Origin: Alphaproteobacteria bacterium
Lineage (GTDB): Bacteria; Pseudomonadota; Alphaproteobacteria; Rhodobacterales; Rhodobacteraceae
Length of the DNA: 64,000 nt
Direction: 5' to 3'
Assembly (NCBI GenBank): GCA_030429105.1
Contig: JAUIDE010000005.1
Coordinates: forward strand, 1-64,000
The notes below the pieces were generated by a model. The model ran no database searches, was not told the DNA's origin, and worked only from the letters and a program-made list of their open reading frames with translations. Positions 16,497 to 25,402 of the stretch are shown piece by piece (position 1 is the first letter of the stretch; every line of letters begins with the position of its first letter). A program made the translations under genes and the position numbers.

Positions 16497-17189
16497 TCAG
16501 ACCCCGAGGAAGCGTTCGACCACTTCGGCGTTCAGCGCCGCACCCTCGCCCGACCAGACGCTTTCGCCCTTCTCCAGCACGGCGAAGCGGTCCGCCACCG
16601 TGCGGAGTTCCTTCAGCGACTTGTCCACGAGAAGGATGGTGAGCCCTCCGTCCGCCTTCAGCCTGCGGATCGCGGCCCAGATCTCCTGCCTCACGACGGG
16701 GGCGAGGCCCTCTGTCGCCTCGTCGAGAATCAGGAGGCGCGGATTGGTCATCAGAGCGCGGCCTATGGCGAGCATCTGTTGCTCCCCGCCGGAAAGCGAG
16801 GCGGCGAGCTGGCCGCGCCGCTCCTCCAGCCGGGGAAAGAGCTTCGCCACGGTGCGGAAAGACCAGGGGCCGGGGCGCGCGGCGGCGACGAGATTCTCCT
16901 CCACGGTGAGGTTGGGGAAGCAGCGCCGCCCCTCCGGCGTCAGCCCGATGCCGAGGCGGGCGGCGCGGTGGGAGGGGAGGGGGCCAAGGTCCTCCCCGGC
17001 GAAGCGGATGGTCCCGGCCTTATGCGGGAGCATCCGCGCGATCGTGCGGATCGTCGTCGTCTTGCCCATGCCGTTGCGGCCTAGAAGGGCGAGGCATTCC
17101 CCTTCCTGCACTTCAAGACTGACGCCGAAGAGCGCCTGACTTGCGCCGTAGAAGGCGGTGACGCCCTCGAGTTCGAGAAGGGCGGTCAT
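16497..17189 (-). CDS. livF: ABC transporter ATP-binding protein, LivF type
   Basis: 230-residue ATPase of the branched-chain amino acid/aromatic acid (HAAT) importer family. Walker A GRNGMGKTT (about residues 36-44), signature LSGGEQQMLAIGRAL and Walker B LLILDEATEGL are all present. It pairs with LivG in the cytoplasm to drive the LivHM channel. The start overlaps the livG stop by ATGA. Being inside an aromatic-CoA operon, the transporter probably imports the aromatic acid rather than leucine; HAAT systems for benzoate-type substrates are well known. Confidence 0.93.
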   Translation of the reverse strand: MTALLELEGVTAFYGASQALFGVSLEVQEGECLALLGRNGMGKTTTIRTIARMLPHKAGTIRFAGEDLGPLPSHRAARLGIGLTPEGRRCFPNLTVEENLVAAARPGPWSFRTVAKLFPRLEERRGQLAASLSGGEQQMLAIGRALMTNPRLLILDEATEGLAPVVRQEIWAAIRRLKADGGLTILLVDKSLKELRTVADRFAVLEKGESVWSGEGAALNAEVVERFLGV

Positions 17190-17935
17190 TCCTCCTCCCC
17201 GAGATAGGCGCGGCGAACCTCCGGATGGGCGCGGATCTCGGCGACGGAACCCGTGGCGATCACGGCGCCGTAGACGAGCACGGTGATGCGATCGGCGAGG
17301 GCGAAGACGGCGTCCATGTCATGCTCGACGAGAAGGATCGGCGCCTCGGACCGGAGGCCGGAGAGGAGTTCGGTGAGGCGAGCCGAGCCCTCCGGCCCCA
17401 TGCCGGCCATCGGTTCGTCGAGAAGGAAGGCGGCGGGCTCCAGCGCCAGCGCCATGGCGACTTCGAGGCTGCGGCGCTCGCCATGGCTGAGATCGGCGGC
17501 GCGGACCCCCTCCCGGGCCCCGAGCCCGACGCGGGCGAGGGCGCGGCGGGCGGGCCCGGTCAGCGAGGGGTCGGAAAGGGCGGGGCGGAGGAAGCCGAAG
17601 GCCCGCCCCTGCGCGCCCGTCACGGCGAGGACGACGTTCTGGAGCACGGTGTATTCGGATGCGAGGGAGGAGACCTGAAAGCTCCGCGCCAATCCCTTCC
17701 GCGCCCGCGCCTCGGCGGGAAGGGCGCTGATCTCCTCGCCGCGGAGGCGGATCTCGCCGGCGTCCTGCCGCAGCTCGCCGACGATCTGCTTGATGAGCGT
17801 GGATTTCCCCGCGCCGTTCGGGCCGATGAGCGCGTGAATCTCGCCGCGCCGCAGTTCGAGCGTCACATCGTCCGTCGCCGTCAGCGCGCCGAAGCTTTTC
17901 CGAAGCCCCCGGATGGAAAGGACGGGTTCAGCCAT
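17186..17935 (-). CDS. livG: ABC transporter ATP-binding protein, LivG type
   Basis: 249-residue ATPase with Walker A GPNGAGKST near residue 38, signature LSHGERRSLEVAMAL, Walker B FLLDEPMAGM and switch His in LLVEHDMD. The C-terminal VLVYGAVIATG and HPEVRRAYLGEEE are typical for LivG, whose conserved AYLGxx tail is distinctive. The signature motif has SHGE rather than SGGE, a common LivG variant. The start overlaps the end of livM by 8 bases. Works with LivF as the ATPase pair of the importer. Confidence 0.93.
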   Translation of the reverse strand: MAEPVLSIRGLRKSFGALTATDDVTLELRRGEIHALIGPNGAGKSTLIKQIVGELRQDAGEIRLRGEEISALPAEARARKGLARSFQVSSLASEYTVLQNVVLAVTGAQGRAFGFLRPALSDPSLTGPARRALARVGLGAREGVRAADLSHGERRSLEVAMALALEPAAFLLDEPMAGMGPEGSARLTELLSGLRSEAPILLVEHDMDAVFALADRITVLVYGAVIATGSVAEIRAHPEVRRAYLGEEE

Positions 17936-18908
17936 CGCGCTTCTCCCCGGCCAGCAGCCCGATCAGCCCGCCGCGGGCGAAGAGGACGACCGCAAGGAGG
18001 AGGAAGCCGAAGGGGAGCTTCCAGTATTCCGTCAGCCCGCCAAGATTGTGTTCGAGCAGGATGTAGAGGCCCGCCCCCGCGACGGGGCCAAAAAGGCGCC
18101 CGACCCCGCCGAGTATGACGAAGACTATGATCTCCCCCGATGTCTGCCAGCTCAGCATCGCCGGGCTCACGAAGCGGTTGAGATCGGCGAAGAGCGCGCC
18201 GGCGAGACCGGTGATCATGCCGGAGATGACGAAGGCGACGAGGCGGATGCGGTAGGGGCCGATCCCCGTCGCCCGCAGCCGCGCCTCGTTCTGCCGCGCA
18301 CCCTGAAGCGCGAGGCCGAAGCGTGAGCGGGCGATGAGGGAGGAGAAGCCGAGCGCGAGGGCGAGGAGCGCGAAGGCGATGGCGAAGAACTGGATCGGGT
18401 CCAGCGTGTTCAGCCCCGGAAACTCCGAGCGGACATAGATCGAGAGCCCGTCCTCCCCGCCATAGGCCGGCCAGGAGATCGCGAAGTAGAAGATCATCTG
18501 CGCGAAGGCGAGGGTGATCATTATGAAGAAGATGCCGCTGGTGCGGAGCGAAAGCGCGCCGATGGCGAGCGCGGCGAGGCCGGAGAGGAGAAGCGCGACG
18601 GGCCAGTGGACAAGCATCTGCGTTGTCCCCTCGATCTGGAAGGGCTCCGTCATCAGCGGGTCGTAGTTGAGTGCATGGCTCGCCAGCACCCCGGTCGCGT
18701 AGCCGCCGAGGCCGAAAAAAGCGGCGTGGCCGAAGGAGACCATGCCGCCGAGCCCGAGCGCGATGTTTAGCCCGACCCCGGCAAGGGCGAAGATCGCCAC
18801 CTTCGTCGCGAGGGTTATGAGGAAGGGCTCGTCCATCGCCAGCGCGCCGAGGGGCACGAGGAGGAGCGCGGCGAGGATCAGGGCGTTGAGGACAGGCTCG
18901 CGGATCAT
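17928..18908 (-). CDS. livM: ABC transporter permease, LivM type
   Basis: 326-residue polytopic membrane permease of the HAAT importer. It has roughly eight to ten hydrophobic segments and the conserved GLGGMVSFGHAAFFGLGGYA motif near the N-terminus. The EAA-like coupling region is seen as SRFGLALQGARQNEARLRATG followed by YRIRLVAFVISG. The start overlaps the livH stop by ATGA. The C-terminal residues overlap livG. Forms the inner membrane channel with LivH. Confidence 0.93.
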   Translation of the reverse strand: MIREPVLNALILAALLLVPLGALAMDEPFLITLATKVAIFALAGVGLNIALGLGGMVSFGHAAFFGLGGYATGVLASHALNYDPLMTEPFQIEGTTQMLVHWPVALLLSGLAALAIGALSLRTSGIFFIMITLAFAQMIFYFAISWPAYGGEDGLSIYVRSEFPGLNTLDPIQFFAIAFALLALALGFSSLIARSRFGLALQGARQNEARLRATGIGPYRIRLVAFVISGMITGLAGALFADLNRFVSPAMLSWQTSGEIIVFVILGGVGRLFGPVAGAGLYILLEHNLGGLTEYWKLPFGFLLLAVVLFARGGLIGLLAGEKRDG

Positions 18909-19840
18909 GGCCGCGCCCCGAAGAGGCCGGTGGGGCGGAAGATCAGCACCAGCGCCATCAGGATGTAGATCAGCATCGAGGCGAGCGAGGCGCCGACGGC
19001 GCGCGCGGAGGCCGGGTCCATTACCTCCGCGAAACCGAGCGGCAGCAGGAACCGGCCGAGCGTGTCCGTCAGCCCCACCAGCAGCGCGCCCCAGAGCGCT
19101 CCGCGGATCGAGCCGACGCCGCCGATGACGATGACGACGAAGGCGAGGATCAGCACAGGTTCGCCCATGCCGACCTGCACGGACTGGATCGCCCCGACCA
19201 TCGCCCCGGCGAAGCCCGCGAGCGCGGCTCCGAGGGCGAAGACGAGGGTGTAGAGACGGTCGATGTCGACGCCGAGCGCGGCGATCATTTCCCGGTCGCT
19301 TTCCCCGGCGCGGATGCGGATGCCGAGGCGCGTCTTCCCGATCAGGAGGAAGAGGCCGACCGCCACCAGAAGCCCGGCGACGATGATCGCGAGGCGATAG
19401 GCGGGATACTGGATGCCGAAGGGGAGGCTGACCGCCCCGGCGAGGAGCGCCGGCGGGTCGAGATACATCGGCAGGGAGGTGCCGGTGAGCTGCTTCTGCG
19501 TGAAGGTGATCGCCTCAGAGAAGATCAGGATCAGCGCAAAGGTCGCCAGCACCTGGTCGAGATGGTCCCGGCGGTAGAGGCGGCGGAGCACCGTCACCTC
19601 CACCAGCACCCCCGCGGCCGCCGCGGCGGCGAGCGAGGCGGCGAGGCCGAGCCAGAAGGAGCCCGTCAGCAGCGCCACGGTCGCGCAGGCGAAGGCGCCG
19701 ACCATGTAGAGCGAACCGTGCGCGAGGTTGATGAGGCCCATCACGCCGAAGACGAGCGTCAGCCCCGCCGCCATGAGGAACAGCATGACGCCGGACTGGA
19801 GCCCGTTCAGGACCTGCTCGATCAGGAGGAGGGTGGACAT
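18905..19840 (-). CDS. livH: ABC transporter permease, LivH type
   Basis: 311-residue permease with the LivH hallmarks: N-terminal NGLQSGVMLFLMAAGLTLVFG, then GLINLAHGSLYMVGAF. The later IRAGESDREMIAALGVDI is the cytoplasmic coupling loop, and the VIGGVGSIRGALWGALLVG motif follows. Eight or so membrane segments are visible. It is separated from the upstream binding-protein gene by a 107-base gap that carries two perfect GC-rich hairpins (19858-19929), which probably reduce its expression relative to the binding protein. Confidence 0.93.
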   Translation of the reverse strand: MSTLLLIEQVLNGLQSGVMLFLMAAGLTLVFGVMGLINLAHGSLYMVGAFACATVALLTGSFWLGLAASLAAAAAAGVLVEVTVLRRLYRRDHLDQVLATFALILIFSEAITFTQKQLTGTSLPMYLDPPALLAGAVSLPFGIQYPAYRLAIIVAGLLVAVGLFLLIGKTRLGIRIRAGESDREMIAALGVDIDRLYTLVFALGAALAGFAGAMVGAIQSVQVGMGEPVLILAFVVIVIGGVGSIRGALWGALLVGLTDTLGRFLLPLGFAEVMDPASARAVGASLASMLIYILMALVLIFRPTGLFGARP

Positions 19841-19857
19841 GAGGTTCCCTGTATCCC

Positions 19858-19929
19858 GGCCCCGGCCTTGAGCCGGGGCCTCGCCGTGTTGCGCTCTGTC
19901 CGTCGAGGCCCCGGATCAGGTCCGGGGCC
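19858..19929. repeat. Two palindromic GC-rich hairpins between livK and livH
   Basis: 19858-19880 is GGCCCCGGC - 5 bases - GCCGGGGCC (perfect 9-bp arms) and 19907-19929 is GGCCCCGGA - 5 bases - TCCGGGGCC (perfect 9-bp arms). An outer GGCCTCG (19877-19883)/CGAGGCC (19904-19910) pairing can join them. The style resembles short palindromic repeats scattered in many alphaproteobacterial genomes. They sit just after the binding-protein gene on the transcript, the place where REP-like hairpins stabilise an upstream message and dampen downstream genes. Confidence 0.85.
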
Positions 19930-19947
19930 AACGCTTGCCGGGGCCGT

Positions 19948-21087
19948 TCACATCTTGCAGTCGGCCGCGTAGGCGTCCGCATGATCCTCCAGCGCCACGC
20001 CGATCACCTTGTTGGTGAAGACGTCGCCCTCCTTGATCACCTCGCGAACGTATATGTCCTGCACGGGGTGATGGTTCGGGCCGAACTTGAAGTCGCCGCG
20101 GGTGGAGGCGAAATCGGCCTTCATCAGCGCGGCGCGGAAGGCGTCGGCGTCAGCGGGGGCGGCGACCTTGAGTGCGGAGAGCATCAGGTTCGCAGTGTCG
20201 AAGCCTTGGGAGGCGTAGAGCGAGGGGAGCCGACCGTATTCGGCCTGGAAACTCTCCACGAAGGCCTTGTTCGCCGCATTGTCGAGGTCCTTCGACCACT
20301 GCGACGTGTTCTTCACGCCGAGGGCGGCGTCACCCACGGCCTGCAGGATGCCCTGGTCGAAGGAGAAGGCGGGGCCGATCAGCGGGATGTCGACGCCGGA
20401 CTGGGCGTATTGCTTCATGAAGGCGATGCCCATGCCGCCCGGCAGGAAGAAGAACACGCTGTCCGCCCCGGAGGCGCGGATCTGCGCGATCTCGGCGGCG
20501 TAGTCCGTCTGCCCGAGCTGGGTGTAGACCTCGCCGGCGTAGTCGCCGGTGAAGAAGCGCTTGTAGCCCGCGAGCGCGTCTTTCCCGGCAGGGTAGTTGG
20601 GCGCGAGGATGAAGCTGTTCTTGTAGCCGGCCTTCGAGGCGTAGGCCCCCGCGCCCTCATGCAGGTTGTCGTTCTGCCAGGCGACGTTGAAATAGTTCTT
20701 GTGACAGCCCGCGCCGGCGAGCTGAGAGGGGCCGGCGTTCGGGGAGAGGTAGAACTTGCCCTGGTTCACGGCGGAGGGGACGACGGCCATCGCGAGGTTG
20801 GACCAGATGATGCCGGTCAGGATGTCCACCTTGTCGGACTGGATCATCTTGTCCGCGAGCTGGACCGCGATGTCCGGCTTCTGCTGGTCGTCCTCCACGA
20901 TCAGCTCGACGTCGGAGCCGGCCTGCTTCAGCGCGAGCAGGAACCCGTCCCGCACGTCGATGCCGAGCCCGGCGCCGCCGCCCGAGAGCGTCGTGATCAT
21001 GCCGACCTTCACCGCCTCGGCCGAGGCGGCGGAAGCCGTTAGGGCGAGGGCGGAGAGGGCGGCGGCGAGTTTCGCCTTCAGTTTCAT
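19948..21087 (-). CDS. ABC transporter substrate-binding protein, LivK type
   Basis: 379-residue periplasmic binding protein of the type I (Leu/Ile/Val-like) fold with a clear signal peptide ending near ALTASAASA. The mature protein starts with VKVGMITTLSGGGAGLGIDVRDGF, the usual HAAT opening, and keeps NQGKFYLSPNAGPSQLAG and SFDQGILQAVG segments. There is a tandem ATG at 21096 and 21087; AGGAAGG directly abuts the first but lies 9 bases before the second, so I use 21087. It precedes livHMGF in the operon. The linked enzymes suggest an aromatic acid such as anthranilate as ligand (inference). Confidence 0.93.
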   Translation of the reverse strand: MKLKAKLAAALSALALTASAASAEAVKVGMITTLSGGGAGLGIDVRDGFLLALKQAGSDVELIVEDDQQKPDIAVQLADKMIQSDKVDILTGIIWSNLAMAVVPSAVNQGKFYLSPNAGPSQLAGAGCHKNYFNVAWQNDNLHEGAGAYASKAGYKNSFILAPNYPAGKDALAGYKRFFTGDYAGEVYTQLGQTDYAAEIAQIRASGADSVFFFLPGGMGIAFMKQYAQSGVDIPLIGPAFSFDQGILQAVGDAALGVKNTSQWSKDLDNAANKAFVESFQAEYGRLPSLYASQGFDTANLMLSALKVAAPADADAFRAALMKADFASTRGDFKFGPNHHPVQDIYVREVIKEGDVFTNKVIGVALEDHADAYAADCKM

Positions 21088-21121
21088 GGGTTTCATCCTT
21101 CCTGTTGCAGTCTTTTCTTGT

Positions 21122-21358
21122 TCAGAACGCCTTGAAGGTCAGCGTCGTCAGGGAGCGGGCGATGCCTGGGATGGTCAGCAGCTTCTCGTTGATGAAGCGG
21201 CCCACATCGGCGTTTTCCGGAATGTAGACCTTCATCAGGAGGTCATAGTCCCCCGAGGTCGAATAGAGTTCCGAGACGATCTCCCGCTCATAGATCGCGT
21301 CGGCGACCTCATAGGTCTTGCCCGGATGGCAGCGGAGCTGGACGAACACGCAGGTCAT
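21122..21358 (-). CDS. Stand-alone Lrp/AsnC ligand-binding (RAM/SAM) domain protein
   Basis: 78 residues forming only the alpha/beta ligand-binding domain of Lrp/AsnC regulators (FVQLRCHPGKTYEVADAIY, then SGDYDLLMKVYIPENADVG and IPGIARSLTTLTF). The DNA-binding helix-turn-helix is absent. Such stand-alone domains oligomerise and bind small molecules; some modulate full-length Lrp proteins. Embedded between the CoA ligase and the importer binding protein (9 bases after the ligase stop), it may sense a pathway metabolite. Complete at this length for its class. Confidence 0.9.
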   Translation of the reverse strand: MTCVFVQLRCHPGKTYEVADAIYEREIVSELYSTSGDYDLLMKVYIPENADVGRFINEKLLTIPGIARSLTTLTFKAF

Positions 21359-21367
21359 GGTCTCTCC

Positions 21368-22990
21368 TCAGGCGGAACGGAGCCGGAAGCGCTGGATCTT
21401 CCCGGTCTCGGTCTTCGGCAGCGCCTCGATGAAGAGCACGCGGCGCGGATACTTGTAAGGGGCGATGGTCTCCTTCACGTGCTCCTGCAGGAGCTTCGCG
21501 GTCGCCGGGCCGGGGTCGAAGCCCGGGGCGAGGACGACATGCGCCTCCACGATCATGCCCCGCTCCTCGTCCGGCGCGCCGACCACGGCGCATTCGGCTA
21601 CGGCCTCGTGGGCGAGGAGCGCGGCCTCCACCTCCGGGCCGGCGATGTTGTAGCCTGAGGAGATGATCATGTCGTCGTTCCGCGCGGCGAAGTGGAAATA
21701 GCCCTCCGCGTCGCGGGTGAAGCTGTCCCCCGTGATGTTCCAGCCGTTCTGGACGTACTTCTTCTGCCGTTCGTCCGCGAGGTAGCGGCAGCCGGTGGGG
21801 CCGCGGACGGCGAGGCGGCCGACCGTTCCGTCCGGAACCTCGTTGCCGGCCTCGTCGACGATCTTCGCCTCGTAGCCGGCGACGGGGCGCCCCGTGCAGG
21901 CGGGGCGGTGATCGTCGAAGCGGTTGGAGATGAAGATGTGCAGCATCTCCGTCGCGCCGATTCCGTCCAGCATCGGTTTCCCCGTCTTGGCCAGCCATTC
22001 CTCGTAAACCGGGGCGGGCAGGGTTTCGCCGGCCGAGACGGCGGCGCGGAGGGAGGAGAGGTCCGCCCCCTCGTCCATCGCCCGGAGCATCACGCGATAG
22101 GCGGTCGGCGCAGTGAAGCAGATCGTGGCGCGGTAGGTCTCGATGATCTCGATCATGTTGGGCGGCGAGGCGTTCTCCAGCAGGGTCGCCGCCGCGCCGA
22201 AGCGGAGTGGGAAGATCGCAAGCCCGCCGAGGCCGAAGGTGAAGGCGAGGGGCGGGGAGCCGACGAAGACATCCTCCGGCGTCACCTTCAGCACCTCCTT
22301 CGCGTAGCCGTCCGCAATAACGAGGAGGTCGCGGTGGAAATGCATCGTCGCCTTGGGCGATCCGGTCGTGCCAGAAGTGAAGCCGAGGAGCGCCACATCG
22401 TCCCGCCCTGTCCGCACCGCCTCGAAGCGGACAGGCTTCGTCAACGCCAGCCGGTCCAGCTCCGCGTCATGGTTCGCGGTGCCGTCAAAGCCGATGACGG
22501 CCCTGAGGAAACGGCTTGCCTTGGCGCAGAGCGCCATCTCCTCCATCAGCCTCGTGTCGCAAAGGGCGAGCTTCACCTCCGCCTTGTCCACGATCTGGCC
22601 GAGTTCACCGGCGCGGAGGAGCGGCATGGTGTTGACGACGACGGCGCCGGCCTTCGTCGCCGCCAGCCAGCAGGCGACCGTGGCGGGGTTGTTGGCGGAG
22701 CGGATCAGGATGCGGTCTCCTGGCCTTACGCCGAAATTCTCCACCAGCGTGTGAGCGAGGCGGTTTGTCCAGTCCGTCAGTTCCTTGTAGGTGCGGCGGC
22801 GGCCGTTGCCGATGAGCGCGGTGTGATCCCCGAAGCCCCTTTCCACCATCCGGTCAGTGAGTTCGACGCCGACATTCAGGTAGGGCGGATAGTCGAAGCC
22901 TTCGAGCCGGAAATCCGGCCACTCGGCCTCGGGCGGCAGATTGTCCCGCGCGAAGCTGTCGATATGCGCGCTTGGCCCCAGCATGGTCAC
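21368..22990 (-). CDS. Aryl-CoA ligase, 2-aminobenzoate-CoA ligase / benzoate-CoA ligase type
   Basis: 540-residue acyl-adenylate-forming enzyme that activates a carboxylic acid with ATP and CoA. The AMP-binding motif [15 protein letters not shown], the A5 region [16 protein letters not shown], the A7/A8 hinge [22 protein letters not shown]-type region ([22 protein letters not shown]) and the C-terminal catalytic Lys in [12 protein letters not shown] are present. The [10 protein letters not shown] motif is shared with benzoate and 2-aminobenzoate CoA ligases rather than with long-chain enzymes. The gene is coupled to the acyl-CoA dehydrogenase gene by ATGA overlap. It is the likely entry step of the operon's pathway. 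Confidence 0.92.
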   Translation of the reverse strand: MTMLGPSAHIDSFARDNLPPEAEWPDFRLEGFDYPPYLNVGVELTDRMVERGFGDHTALIGNGRRRTYKELTDWTNRLAHTLVENFGVRPGDRILIRSANNPATVACWLAATKAGAVVVNTMPLLRAGELGQIVDKAEVKLALCDTRLMEEMALCAKASRFLRAVIGFDGTANHDAELDRLALTKPVRFEAVRTGRDDVALLGFTSGTTGSPKATMHFHRDLLVIADGYAKEVLKVTPEDVFVGSPPLAFTFGLGGLAIFPLRFGAAATLLENASPPNMIEIIETYRATICFTAPTAYRVMLRAMDEGADLSSLRAAVSAGETLPAPVYEEWLAKTGKPMLDGIGATEMLHIFISNRFDDHRPACTGRPVAGYEAKIVDEAGNEVPDGTVGRLAVRGPTGCRYLADERQKKYVQNGWNITGDSFTRDAEGYFHFAARNDDMIISSGYNIAGPEVEAALLAHEAVAECAVVGAPDEERGMIVEAHVVLAPGFDPGPATAKLLQEHVKETIAPYKYPRRVLFIEALPKTETGKIQRFRLRSA

Positions 22991-24132
22991 CCCCCTATCG
23001 TATGCCGCGCTATCACCACCTTCTGCACGTCCGACGCACCCTCGTAGATGCGGAGGGCGCGGATTTCGCGGTAGAGGCTTTCGACGACGCCGCCCTTCCT
23101 CACGCCGTCCCCGCCGTGAAGTTGCACCGCCTTGTCGATGACGACCTGCGCCCGGTCAGTCGCGTAGAGCTTGGCCATCGCGGCCTCCCGCGTCACCCGC
23201 GGCGCGCCCATGTCCTTCGTCCAGGCGGCGCGGTAGACGAGGAGGGCGGCGGCGTCCACGTCCAGCGCCATCTCCGCGATGTGGCCCTGCACCATCTGGA
23301 GGTCGAAGAGCGGGGCTCCGAAAAGCTCCCGGTCGCGGACGCGCGCCAAGGTCTCGTCCAGCGCCCGGCGCGCGAAGCCCAGCGCGGCGGCGGCGACGGT
23401 GGAGAGGAAGACGTCCAGCACGGACATGGCGATGCGGAAGCCGGCGCCCTCCTCCCCAATCCGTGCGGAAACGGGGACGCGCACGCCCTCGAATTTCAGG
23501 CGGGCGAGCGGATGGGGCGCGACCGTCTCCAAACGTTCGGCGACCGTCAGGCCAGGGGAATCGGCCGGGACGATGAAGGCGCTGATCCCCTTCGCGCCCG
23601 GCCCGCCGGTCCGGGCGAAGAGGGTGTAGACGTTCGCGATCCCGCCATTGGAGATCCACGTCTTCTCGCCGTCGATCAGATAGCTGTCGCCCTCGCGCCG
23701 GGCGACCGTCTCCATATTCGCGACGTCGGAGCCCGAACGCGGTTCGGAGAGGGCGAAGGCGGAGAGGGCGGCGCCGGCGCGCGTCTTCCGCAGCCAGCCG
23801 CGCTGTTCGGGCGAGCCGAAGAGGGAGAGGGCGCCGGTCCCGAGCCCCTGCATCGCGAAGGCGAAGTCGGCGAGGCCGTCATGCCGGGCCAGCGTCTCCC
23901 GAATGAGGCAGAGCGAACGGACGTCCAGCGCGCCCGGCGCGTCCGGGTCCACCGCCGAGTGGCGGAGCCAGCCGCCTTCGCCGAGCATGCGGACGAGCGC
24001 GACGCAGGCGGCGTCGGTGTCTTCATGGTCGATGGCGGAGAGGTTGGCGGCGCACCACGCGTCCAGCGCTTCAGCCAGTTCGCGGTGGCGAGGCTCGAAG
24101 AACGGCCAGTCGAGGAAGGAGCGGTCAGGCAT
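22987..24132 (-). CDS. Acyl-CoA dehydrogenase
   Basis: 381-residue flavoprotein of the acyl-CoA dehydrogenase family. FAD/substrate motifs are visible: [16 protein letters not shown] (first ACAD signature), [19 protein letters not shown], and the C-terminal [21 protein letters not shown] and [10 protein letters not shown] with the candidate catalytic Glu near 364. It would introduce a double bond into an alicyclic or acyclic CoA ester after ring reduction. The start (24132) shares a base with the stop of the crotonase gene (TGATG). I trim the longer open frame, which extends into the crotonase gene in another frame. Confidence 0.92.
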   Translation of the reverse strand: MPDRSFLDWPFFEPRHRELAEALDAWCAANLSAIDHEDTDAACVALVRMLGEGGWLRHSAVDPDAPGALDVRSLCLIRETLARHDGLADFAFAMQGLGTGALSLFGSPEQRGWLRKTRAGAALSAFALSEPRSGSDVANMETVARREGDSYLIDGEKTWISNGGIANVYTLFARTGGPGAKGISAFIVPADSPGLTVAERLETVAPHPLARLKFEGVRVPVSARIGEEGAGFRIAMSVLDVFLSTVAAAALGFARRALDETLARVRDRELFGAPLFDLQMVQGHIAEMALDVDAAALLVYRAAWTKDMGAPRVTREAAMAKLYATDRAQVVIDKAVQLHGGDGVRKGGVVESLYREIRALRIYEGASDVQKVVIARHTIGG

Positions 24133-24944
24133 CAATCCCCCGCGAAAACCGGCTTCGCCTTCGCGACGAAGGCGTCGTAGGCGCGGCGGAAATCCTTCGT
24201 CTGCATGCAGATCGCCTGCGCCTGCGCCTCCGCTTCGATGGCTTGCTCGATGGACATGGACCATTCCTGCGCAAGCATTGTCTTCGTCATCATGTGACCG
24301 AAGCCCGGCCCCTCCGCGATGCGCTGCGCGAAGGCGACGGCCTCCGCCTCCAGCTTCTCCGCCGCGACGATGCGGTTGTGGAAGCCCCAGCGCTCGCCTT
24401 CCTCCGCGCTCATCGCGCGGCCCGTGTAAAGAAGCTCCGCCGCCCGGCCCTGCCCGATGATCCGGGGCAGGATCGCGCAGGCGCCCATGTCGCAGCCGGC
24501 GAGGCCGACGCGGGTGAAGAGAAAGGCCGTCTTCGCCTCCGGCGTCGCGAAGCGGATGTCGGAGGCCATGGCGATGATCGCCCCGGCGCCGACGCAGACG
24601 CCGTCGATCGCGGCGATCACGGGCTTGCCGCAATTCACCATCGCCTTGACGAGGTCGCCGGTCATCCGCGTGAAGCGGAGAAGGCCCTTCATGTCCATGT
24701 CGAGAAGGGGCCCGATGATGTCATGCACGTCGCCGCCCGAGGAGAAGTTGCCGCCGTTCGAGGCGAAGACGACGGCGCCGACATCCTCCGCATAGTGCAG
24801 TTCGCGGAACCAATCGCGAAGCTCGGCGTAGCTCTCGAAGGTCAGCGGGTTCTTCCGCTCCGGCCGGTCGAGCGAAACTATGGCGACGTCCCCCTCGAAG
24901 CGGAGGCGGAAATGCTTCGGCTGCGTATCCCTGATCGCGGTCAT
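24132..24944 (-). CDS. Enoyl-CoA hydratase/isomerase (crotonase) family protein with atypical active site
   Basis: 270-residue crotonase-fold enzyme. The oxyanion-hole segments [12 protein letters not shown] and [19 protein letters not shown] are present. Compared with classic enoyl-CoA hydratase, the first catalytic Glu (in PExxLG) appears replaced: the local sequence is [14 protein letters not shown]. The second Glu is retained in RAAELLYTG. It may therefore perform a different crotonase reaction such as ring hydrolysis. The start at 24944 has a run of Gs just upstream and overlaps the marR stop by ATGA. Encoded between the MarR regulator and acyl-CoA dehydrogenase in the aromatic-CoA operon. 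Confidence 0.9.
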   Translation of the reverse strand: MTAIRDTQPKHFRLRFEGDVAIVSLDRPERKNPLTFESYAELRDWFRELHYAEDVGAVVFASNGGNFSSGGDVHDIIGPLLDMDMKGLLRFTRMTGDLVKAMVNCGKPVIAAIDGVCVGAGAIIAMASDIRFATPEAKTAFLFTRVGLAGCDMGACAILPRIIGQGRAAELLYTGRAMSAEEGERWGFHNRIVAAEKLEAEAVAFAQRIAEGPGFGHMMTKTMLAQEWSMSIEQAIEAEAQAQAICMQTKDFRRAYDAFVAKAKPVFAGD

Positions 24945-25402
24945 GCCGCCCCCTGTCTCGTCACATTGTCCAGCCTGCGGCTCAGCGCCTCCGCCTCTTC
25001 GGGCGAGAGTGCGGCGAGGCGCCGGTCGATCCATGTTTCATGCGCCGCGGCCATCGCGGCGAAGGCCTCCGCCCCCGTCTCCGTCAGCCGCACCTCGAAA
25101 GCCCGCCTGTCCCCCTCCACGGCCCGGCGCTCCACAAGGCCCTCGGCGGCGAGGCGCTCGACGATGCCGGTCACGTTGCCGTTGGAGACGCGGAGGGCGG
25201 CGGAGAGGGCGGTCATGCGGAGGCCGCCGGGGTTGCGCTCCAGCGCGGAGAGCACGTCGAACCTCGGCAGGGTGGAGCCGTGCTCCGCCCGGAGACGCTC
25301 CCGCAGCTCCCCCTCGATGGCGCGGGTCGCCTTCAGGAGCCGCAGCCAGAGGCGGAGCCGCGCCTTCGACGCGGCCTCCGTTATGGGCCGCGCCTCGTTC
25401 AC
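24941..25402 (-). CDS. MarR-family transcriptional regulator
   Basis: 153-residue winged-helix regulator. The MarR core is visible: [19 protein letters not shown], then recognition-helix region [24 protein letters not shown]-like segment ([16 protein letters not shown]) and wing [18 protein letters not shown]. MarR proteins in aromatic-CoA pathways usually repress and are released by an aryl-CoA thioester. The start is GTG (25402), overlapping the SDR stop as GTGA. The palindrome at 28503-28536 upstream of the operon's first gene is the likely operator, so it would autoregulate the whole operon (inference). Confidence 0.92.
   Translation of the reverse strand: MNEARPITEAASKARLRLWLRLLKATRAIEGELRERLRAEHGSTLPRFDVLSALERNPGGLRMTALSAALRVSNGNVTGIVERLAAEGLVERRAVEGDRRAFEVRLTETGAEAFAAMAAAHETWIDRRLAALSPEEAEALSRRLDNVTRQGAA

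Noticed and set aside
19858-19929. Possible CRISPR-like repeats from the two similar hairpins
   Set aside because: Only two units, each a self-complementary hairpin with differing centres and no spacer regularity.
22987-24633. 548-residue open frame as a longer acyl-CoA dehydrogenase
   Set aside because: The first ~167 residues are Arg-rich nonsense that lies over the crotonase gene in another frame; the family N-terminus begins at 24132.
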